Assembly: GCA_017990865.1 (NCBI GenBank)
Contig: JAGNNB010000070.1
Span: 1 to 10,503 of the forward strand
From: Lysobacteraceae bacterium
Lineage (GTDB): Bacteria > Pseudomonadota > Gammaproteobacteria > Xanthomonadales > Xanthomonadaceae
Length of the DNA: 10,503 nt
Direction: 5' to 3'
Shown here: positions 5,451 to 10,503 of the stretch, one piece after another
Layout of the letters: every line of letters starts with the position of its first letter
Numbering within the stretch: the stretch's first letter is position 1
Position numbers and translations under genes: made by a program
The notes under the pieces: model-generated
The model's database searches: none
What the model was told of the DNA's origin: nothing
The model's input: the letters and a program-made list of their open reading frames with translations, nothing else

Positions 5451-7295
5451 TCAGTCGGCGATCATCCCGACCTGCGGGTCGTTGGGCGCATCGCCGGCGA
5501 TCATCCGCCGCGCGCTGTCGACCAACTCGACGAACTCGGCGCGCTGGCCCCAGGGATCCTTGCCGGTGGTGTCGCGCGCGCTGCGGGCGATGTCCTGCCA
5601 GGTCCATTGCTCCAAGTGTTTACCGCCGCGTAGCGCGTCGGCGTAGGCGGCGACGGTCGCGGCGAAACGCAGCGACGCACTCGGCGCGTAGCGACGCGGT
5701 TCGTGCGGTTTCTGGATCGCCGTTTCGATCAAGCGGCTGACGTCTTCGCCCGGGCGCTTGTAGCGCAGACGCAGATGCGCCAATTCGCCGGCTTTCGCGC
5801 CCTGCATCGCGGGTTTCGCGTCGCCGTAGCGCAAGGCGGGCAGGCGCTCGGCGCCGGAACCGACGAGGGTGAGTTCGTACAGCGCGGTGACTTCGTGACC
5901 GGCGCCGATATCGCCCGCGTCGACTTTGTCGTTGGCGAAATCTTCGCGACGCAGCATGCGGTTCTCGTAACCGATCAATCGATATTCGGCCACCTGCGCG
6001 GGGTTGAACTCGATCTGGATCTTCACGTCTTTCGCGATGGTCAGCAGGGTCGATTGCATTTCCTGCACCAACACTTTGCGTGCTTCCTGCAGCGTGTCGA
6101 TGTAGGCGTGATTGCCGTCGCCCACATCGGCCAGGCGTTCGGCCATCGCGTCGTTGTAGTTGCCTTGGCCGAAGCCCAGCGTGGTCAGCGCGATGCCGTG
6201 CTGGCGTTGATCGCCGACCAGCGTTTCCAGCGCTTTCGGATCGGTCACGCCGACGTTGAAATCGCCGTCGGTCGCGAGGATCACGCGATTCATGCCGTTC
6301 TTCACATAGGCCTGTTTCGCCATCGCGTAGGCCAGTTGGATGCCCTGGCCGCCGTTGGTGCTGCCGCCGGCGCTCAAGCGATCCAGCGCGCCGAGAATCG
6401 TGTCTTTTTCGGCGCCCGAAGTCGGCTCCAGCACCACGCCCGCGGAACCGGCGTAGACCACCATCGACACGCGATCCTGCGGCCGCAGTTGTTCGACCAA
6501 CTGCGCGAAGGATTGTTTGAGCAAGGGCAGCTTGTTCGGTTGATTCATCGAGCCGGAGGTGTCGATCAGGAACACCAGATTCGCCGGAGGCAATTGCGCT
6601 TTCGGCACGTCATAGCCCTTGATGCCGATCATCAGCAGTTGGCGCTTGCCGTTCCACGGCGCGGGCGCGAGTTCGGTGGTGGTCTTGAACGGCACCGCCA
6701 GCGACGCCGGGCCGGGGTGGCCGTAGTCGAAGTAATTGATCATCTCTTCCGCGCGCACAGCGTCGGCCGGCGGACGCGTGCCGTCGCGCAACATGCGGCG
6801 CACGTTGCTGTAGCTGCCGGTGTCGACGTCGATGGAGAACGTGGAGACGGGTTCTTCGCCGACGCGACGGATCGGATTGTCGTCGCGCTCGGCGTAATTT
6901 TCGGTGTTGACGACGTCCGGCATCGGCTGCGGTTCGTAGGCCATCGACATGACCGGCGCCGGGGGCGGCGGAGGCGGCGAGGAGGCCAGATAGCCTTCGT
7001 TGCGATTCGCCGGGACGCGGCTGCCGGCGACGCGGAAGTCGTCGGTCAGCTCGCGCTTCGGCGCGGATTTGTCGCGTCGGTCGCTTTTACGCTCCTGCGC
7101 GACCGCGGTGGTCGCGGCGCCGGTGGGTTGGGCCGTCGCGGCGGCTTCGGTGGGTTTGGCGGCGTCGGCGCGGTCGTAGGTTCTGCCGAGGCGATCGGCT
7201 TCTTCGTCGGCGACGGTTTGGCGGGTATCGGTGCTGCGGCAGGCGGTGAGCGCGAGCGCGCACAAGAGGGCGGCGGCGAGGGCGTTGCGTTGCAT
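5451..7295 (-). CDS. VWA-domain lipoprotein, YfbK/DUF3520 type
   Basis: This 614-residue protein starts with a lipoprotein signal peptide (hydrophobic 5-18) and lipobox LTAC ending at C19, so it should be lipid-anchored in the cell envelope. A disordered segment rich in Ala, Pro and charged residues follows (20-125), including six prolines at 107-112. An N-terminal VWA-associated domain (about 130-225, with STFSIDVDTGSYSNVRRML at 151-169) precedes the VWA domain (about 238-415). The metal-site motif is complete: DTSGSM at 245-250, T313 and D343. The C-terminal part, about 425-600, corresponds to DUF3520. The start at 7295 has AGGAG 7 nt upstream and yields the signal peptide directly; the frame is open 15 codons further but without such support. 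VWA domains of this kind bind protein partners through a metal ion; the partner is unknown. It lies upstream of the ECF sigma gene on the same strand, a grouping I recall from xanthomonads, which suggests an envelope-linked module. Confidence 0.93.
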   Translation of the reverse strand: MQRNALAAALLCALALTACRSTDTRQTVADEEADRLGRTYDRADAAKPTEAAATAQPTGAATTAVAQERKSDRRDKSAPKRELTDDFRVAGSRVPANRNEGYLASSPPPPPPAPVMSMAYEPQPMPDVVNTENYAERDDNPIRRVGEEPVSTFSIDVDTGSYSNVRRMLRDGTRPPADAVRAEEMINYFDYGHPGPASLAVPFKTTTELAPAPWNGKRQLLMIGIKGYDVPKAQLPPANLVFLIDTSGSMNQPNKLPLLKQSFAQLVEQLRPQDRVSMVVYAGSAGVVLEPTSGAEKDTILGALDRLSAGGSTNGGQGIQLAYAMAKQAYVKNGMNRVILATDGDFNVGVTDPKALETLVGDQRQHGIALTTLGFGQGNYNDAMAERLADVGDGNHAYIDTLQEARKVLVQEMQSTLLTIAKDVKIQIEFNPAQVAEYRLIGYENRMLRREDFANDKVDAGDIGAGHEVTALYELTLVGSGAERLPALRYGDAKPAMQGAKAGELAHLRLRYKRPGEDVSRLIETAIQKPHEPRRYAPSASLRFAATVAAYADALRGGKHLEQWTWQDIARSARDTTGKDPWGQRAEFVELVDSARRMIAGDAPNDPQVGMIAD

Positions 7296-7365
7296 GAACA
7301 GGCTCCTGAGCGGATGCGGATGGCGTTGGCGGGTATGCAAACGCGCGCCTCCACAAGATGGGGTT

Positions 7366-7376
7366 ACACGTCGTGT
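7366..7376. promoter_or_regulatory. small inverted repeat in the divergent intergenic region
   Basis: ACACG-T-CGTGT forms a perfect 5-bp-arm palindrome 71 nt upstream of the VWA start and 97 nt upstream of the STAND start. Its position in a 177-bp divergent region suggests an operator, but five-base arms can arise by chance and no convincing -35/-10 pair is seen beside it. Confidence 0.25.
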
Positions 7377-7423
7377 GGCACCCGTTCTGGAACCGGCCAG
7401 CGGCGGTAGCGCATGGACCTTTT

Positions 7424-7452
7424 ACCGAGTCTCCTGCGCAGGCATACTCGGT
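7424..7452 (+). promoter_or_regulatory. nested inverted repeat in the leader of the STAND gene
   Basis: Outer 7-bp arms ACCGAGT (7424-7430) and ACTCGGT (7446-7452) enclose a perfect 10-bp palindrome CCTGCGCAGG (7433-7442). The element ends 20 nt before the start codon and just ahead of the Shine-Dalgarno GGGGAGG (7462-7468). It could be a repressor binding site or an RNA hairpin close to the ribosome binding site. No T-run follows it on either strand, so it is not an intrinsic terminator. Confidence 0.5.
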
Positions 7453-7472
7453 GGCATCACAGGGGAGGTGGT

Positions 7473-10400
7473 ATGCGAAAGCGACTGCGAATTCTGCATT
7501 TGTCGGACCTGCATATCGGTAAGGAACAGACCGAAGACGCATGGCGGTTGCAGCGGGTGATGGGCGATGCCTGGGCGCGCAATCTGCGCGAGGTCGCCGC
7601 CGATGGCGCAATCGATCTCGTCTGTTTCACCGGGGATCTGGCGCAGTCGGGCAAGCCTCAGCAATACCTTCAAATACGCCGCATCGTCGAATCTGTCGTT
7701 GCTTCGGCGAAGGTCGCGCCAGACCGCTTTTTCTGTGTGCCGGGTAATCACGATATCGACCGCAGCCTCTCGCTCGAGGCATGGACCAAACTTCGCGACC
7801 TTCAATGGCATCACCCGCAGGCGCTGAGTGCTTGGATGGTCGGCGGCAAAACGCCGTTCGGTTGTGAAGATATCTGGCGCGATTGCATCGTCTGCCGCCA
7901 GCAGGCGTATCGCGATTTCCTGATCGAAGCGGGTCTGTCGCATCTGTTGCCCGGGCAAGCGGGCAATCCGCACCCGCGCCTCGGCTACCGGCGCACGCTC
8001 GATCTCGGACTTGGCGCGCCGCTGCACATCATCGGTTTCGACAGCGCGTGGCTGGCCGGCGACCATGCCGATGCCGGCAAGCTGCGGCTGACCGAAGACC
8101 AAATCGGGCGGTTGATGACAGACAACGGCTTTCCGTTGCCGGGTTGGAGCATCGGTTTGATCCATCACCCGCTGACCGACCTCGCCGACGGCCGCGACGC
8201 TCAGCGTCTGCTCGGCCACTACGGCCTGGGCCTGCTGTTGCACGGTCATCAGCACGAGCCTGTGATCGAACGCTGGGCCGACCCGCAGACCGGCCTGCAT
8301 GTCTTCGCCGCCGGCTGCCTGTACGAGCATGAGCGTTACCCCAACGGCCTGCTGGTGGTCGATGTGGAGCTGCCCGAGGCTCAGCCGCTGCGCCCGCAGC
8401 AGGTCTGGGCGCGCAAATGGTCGCATCGGCGATCGGAGTGGAGCGATGACGATGACTTGTATCGCGGTGCGCGCAATGGCCGGCTCTCGCTGGTCGCTGA
8501 GTACGTCGAGCCCTTCGTTGCGACTCCCGGTAAGTTTTTCGGTCGCGAAGACGAGTTGACGCAACTGCGCACCGCATTGCTGCCCGATGGGAGGAACTCG
8601 CCGAGTCAGCCGGCGCTGATCTGCTGTGCGATCGACGGCATGCCCGGGGTAGGTAAAACGCGGCTGGCAGAGCGTTTCGTCAGCGAACACTGGTTGGCGG
8701 CTTATCCGCCGCCAGCGGACATACCAATCGGCAAATGCGTGCTGCGGCTGATGCTGGCGACCGGCGAAGACCAGGCCGTCGTGCGCAGCGCCGACGACCT
8801 GCTGCGCGACTTGGCCGGCCGGTTGGGCTTGAAAGGCAGCCTTGACGACCACCGCCGCGATGTGCCGTCCGAGATGCGGCACGGCCCCGGCGGCCATCCG
8901 CGGCTGGTGTTGATCGAAAACGTGGACAGTGAAGCGCAGGCTGCGGAAGTGGCCGCCTTGGTGCATGGCCTGCCCGGCTGTCCGATCCTGATCACGGCGC
9001 GGGTGCGCAAATTCGGTGGACAGGCCTGGACGCGGGTGCAGGTGGCCCCGCTGCCGTTGGCGGAAGCCGTCGATCTGCTGCTCAACGAGGCCGCGGGCTT
9101 CGGTGAAGACGCGTGGGCACCGCGCGATCGCAATGACCTGATACAAGCGCAAATACTTGCGGAAAAACTGGGCCGCCTGCCGCTGGCCCTGCATATCGCC
9201 GCCAGCCATCTGGGCTTGGGCAAAACGCCCGACGAATTTCTGAGCGAACTGCGTGCAGCCGGCCTCGATCTGGAACCGGCGCAACCGGGTGATCACGGCC
9301 TGCAAGTCGACCGCGCCCGCGCCATCCTGCGCACCTCGTTCGATCTGTCTTGGGCGACGTGGTGCCGCGGGAAGGGCGCCAACCCCGAATGGCAACAGGC
9401 GCTGGTGGCTTTGGCCCACGGCCCGGCCGAAGGCGTGGGCGAATCCCTGGGCGCGGCCATCGCCGCGCTGCCGCCAGCGCAGTACGGCCCCTGTTTGGTC
9501 GCCGCCGGCCGGCTAAGCCTGCTGGACTGGACCTGGGCGGACGAAGGCGAGACCCGCGAGCGCCGGGCGCGCCTGCACGCCTTGATCGCCGAGTTTCTGC
9601 GTCTGATGCCGACACCGGACGCGGCGACGGTGCTCGCGCGGATGAGCGGCTGGTTCGTGCCGCTGTTGTCGGAAGACGATGAACACCGCATCGGGCCGGC
9701 AAGGCGGGGGGTGCATCGCGAAAACGATGCGCTGGTGCATTGGTTGCTGCGTACGACGCGGCCGCTCCCGTTGCGGATGATGGGGGCGCGCGATTACGCA
9801 CTGGCGGTCGGGCCCTTTGCGGCCTGGCAGTCGTGTTTCGAGCGCTGGTGGCGCGAATGCACCGACACTCAAGACCGCATGACGCTCGGGTTGATGTTGA
9901 GTGACGTCGCACGTAGCGTCGGCGAGCCCGAGAACGCGCTCCATTGGGGGCAGCAGGTCGTCGAAGACGCAACGCTCGGCGGGCTCGACCGCGAGCTTGC
10001 CTTGGCCCAGGGCCAGATTGCGGACATCCTGCAGGCGCGCGGAGAACTGGAGGAGGCCTTGCGCATCCGGCGCGAGGAAGAGCTTCCGGTGTACGAGCGT
10101 CTGGGCGATGTGCGCTCGCGTGCGATCACGCAGGGCAAGATTGCGGACATCCTGCAGGCGCGCGGAGAACTGGAGGAGGCCTTGCGCATCCGGCGCGAGG
10201 ATCAGATGCCGGTGTACGAGCGTCTGGGCGATGTGCGCTCGCGTGCGATCACGCAGGGCAAGATTGCGGACATCCTGCAGGCGCGCGGAGAACTGGAGGA
10301 GGCCTTGCGCATCCGGCGCGAGGAAGAGCTTCCGGTGTACGAGCGTCTGGGCGATGTGCGCTCGCGTGCGATCACGCAGGGCCAGATTGCGGACATCCTG

Positions 10401-10503
10401 CAGGCGCGCGGAGAACTGGAGGAGGCCTTGCGCATCCGGCGCGAGGAAGAGCTTCCGGTGTACGAGCGTCTGGGCGATGTGCGCTCGCGTGCGATCACGC
10501 AGG
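7473..10503 (+). CDS. STAND protein: metallophosphoesterase, NB-ARC NTPase, TPR array (partial, no stop in window)
   Basis: I read 1010 residues; the gene continues past the window end. Residues 1 to about 305 are a calcineurin-like phosphoesterase with every metal-ligand motif: DLH (12-14), GD (54-55), GNHD (91-94), HH (231-232) and GHQH (258-261). The NB-ARC part starts at FGRE (356-359), with Walker A GMPGVGKT (389-396), Walker B-like LVLIENVD (478-485), ITAR (507-510) and GRLPL (567-571). A winged-helix region follows (RTSFDLSW 620-627; MHD-like LHA 701-703). A diverged TPR (807-846) leads into four near-identical 41-residue TPRs (847-1010). STAND proteins of this plan work as sensor, ATP switch and effector. 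Here ligand binding by the repeats would free a phosphoesterase acting on nucleic acid or a nucleotide. Defence against phage or self/non-self conflict is the best guess, not shown. The ATG at 7473 has a strong Shine-Dalgarno; an in-frame ATG at 7413 lacks one. C131, C138 and C141 in the phosphoesterase form a small cysteine cluster. Confidence 0.93.
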   Translation, partial: MRKRLRILHLSDLHIGKEQTEDAWRLQRVMGDAWARNLREVAADGAIDLVCFTGDLAQSGKPQQYLQIRRIVESVVASAKVAPDRFFCVPGNHDIDRSLSLEAWTKLRDLQWHHPQALSAWMVGGKTPFGCEDIWRDCIVCRQQAYRDFLIEAGLSHLLPGQAGNPHPRLGYRRTLDLGLGAPLHIIGFDSAWLAGDHADAGKLRLTEDQIGRLMTDNGFPLPGWSIGLIHHPLTDLADGRDAQRLLGHYGLGLLLHGHQHEPVIERWADPQTGLHVFAAGCLYEHERYPNGLLVVDVELPEAQPLRPQQVWARKWSHRRSEWSDDDDLYRGARNGRLSLVAEYVEPFVATPGKFFGREDELTQLRTALLPDGRNSPSQPALICCAIDGMPGVGKTRLAERFVSEHWLAAYPPPADIPIGKCVLRLMLATGEDQAVVRSADDLLRDLAGRLGLKGSLDDHRRDVPSEMRHGPGGHPRLVLIENVDSEAQAAEVAALVHGLPGCPILITARVRKFGGQAWTRVQVAPLPLAEAVDLLLNEAAGFGEDAWAPRDRNDLIQAQILAEKLGRLPLALHIAASHLGLGKTPDEFLSELRAAGLDLEPAQPGDHGLQVDRARAILRTSFDLSWATWCRGKGANPEWQQALVALAHGPAEGVGESLGAAIAALPPAQYGPCLVAAGRLSLLDWTWADEGETRERRARLHALIAEFLRLMPTPDAATVLARMSGWFVPLLSEDDEHRIGPARRGVHRENDALVHWLLRTTRPLPLRMMGARDYALAVGPFAAWQSCFERWWRECTDTQDRMTLGLMLSDVARSVGEPENALHWGQQVVEDATLGGLDRELALAQGQIADILQARGELEEALRIRREEELPVYERLGDVRSRAITQGKIADILQARGELEEALRIRREDQMPVYERLGDVRSRAITQGKIADILQARGELEEALRIRREEELPVYERLGDVRSRAITQGQIADILQARGELEEALRIRREEELPVYERLGDVRSRAITQ
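9891..10010 (+). repeat. diverged first TPR unit
   Basis: Residues 807-846 align with the later units at the key TPR positions: LSDVARSVGEPENAL against the repeat's IADILQARGELEEAL, and a closing ALAQ against AITQ. At 40 residues it is one shorter. The DNA has diverged almost completely from the identical units, so it is an older repeat that has escaped homogenisation and may cap the array. Confidence 0.7.
10011..10502 (+). repeat. four near-identical 123-bp in-frame tandem repeats coding TPR units
   Basis: Units lie at 10011-10133, 10134-10256, 10257-10379 and 10380-10502, and the last base of the window matches the first base of a fifth unit. Each encodes one 41-residue TPR-like helix pair (ADILQARGELEEALRIRRE as helix A and early helix B, then PVYERLGDVRSRAITQ). 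Units 1 and 4 are identical in DNA. Unit 3 differs from them by one base and unit 2 by five. All differences fall in codon 2 (CAG or AAG) and codons 23-25 (GAA GAG CTT or GAT CAG ATG), and all change the amino acid. The full copy number is unknown because the window ends inside the array. Confidence 0.97.

Noticed and set aside
5703..7409. Long plus-strand frame (568 codons) opposite the VWA gene
   Set aside because: It is antisense to a clear VWA lipoprotein gene and shows no domain.
7424..7452. Nested inverted repeat as an intrinsic terminator
   Set aside because: No T-run follows the hairpin on either strand.
7413..7472. Alternative upstream start of the STAND gene at 7413
   Set aside because: It is in frame and open, but it has only a weak Shine-Dalgarno, and the 20 added residues precede a typical phosphoesterase start; the start at 7473 has GGGGAGG in place.
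7422..9419. Long minus-strand frame (665 codons) opposite the STAND gene
   Set aside because: The plus frame holds metallophosphoesterase and NB-ARC motifs in order; the antisense product shows none.
9869..10498. Minus-strand frames with a repeated Ser/Arg-rich peptide
   Set aside because: They are the reverse reading of the 123-bp TPR repeats, not a separate repeat protein.
10011..10502. CRISPR array
   Set aside because: The units are 123 bp, contiguous without spacers and in frame with a TPR protein.

Overview
The window is high-GC DNA (by eye roughly two thirds G+C, with strong G/C bias at third codon positions). The gene families fit a gammaproteobacterium of the Xanthomonadaceae/Lysobacteraceae type (Lysobacter-like). 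The clues are the ECF sigma, anti-sigma-like protein and VWA lipoprotein cluster, a YigZ protein, a small MbtH protein and the style of the tRNA-Arg. The genus is an inference; no rRNA or other strong marker is present.

Layout. Positions 1-244 hold nothing I can support. Next comes a tRNA-Arg(ACG) on the plus strand (287-363) with a sigma70-type promoter just upstream and a clear intrinsic terminator just downstream. Positions 404-604 hold no gene, only a four-copy 10-bp tandem repeat and a hairpin behind the mbtH-like gene. From 605 to 7295 all genes lie on the minus strand. Read in the direction of transcription they are: a VWA/DUF3520 lipoprotein (7295-5451); a 278-bp gap with a candidate terminator and a sigma-gene upstream palindrome; an ECF sigma factor (5172-4615); a membrane-anchored, putatively anti-sigma protein (4618-3482) overlapping the sigma gene by 4 nt; a YigZ/IMPACT protein (3469-2879) 12 nt later; then after 192 bp an MsbA-like ABC exporter half-transporter (2686-926); and after 102 bp an MbtH-family protein (823-605).

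At 7473 a plus-strand gene begins, divergent from the VWA gene, and it runs off the end of the window without a stop codon. Its 1010 visible residues form a three-part protein: an N-terminal calcineurin-like metallophosphoesterase with all metal-binding motifs, a central NB-ARC-type STAND NTPase, and a C-terminal TPR array of one diverged unit followed by four almost identical 41-residue (123-bp) units. This is the architecture of an effector-switch-sensor STAND protein of the kind used in bacterial immunity and self/non-self recognition. It is the most interesting object in the window.

How the genes may work together. The sigma factor and its overlapping partner are probably a regulator and its membrane-bound antagonist. 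The neighbouring VWA lipoprotein plausibly belongs to the same envelope-linked module. YigZ is translationally adjacent but functionally unrelated as far as I can tell. The ABC exporter and MbtH protein suggest a link to export or synthesis of a nonribosomal peptide, but no NRPS gene is present here. The STAND gene appears to be a separate, single-gene unit, preceded by a nested inverted repeat and a strong Shine-Dalgarno.
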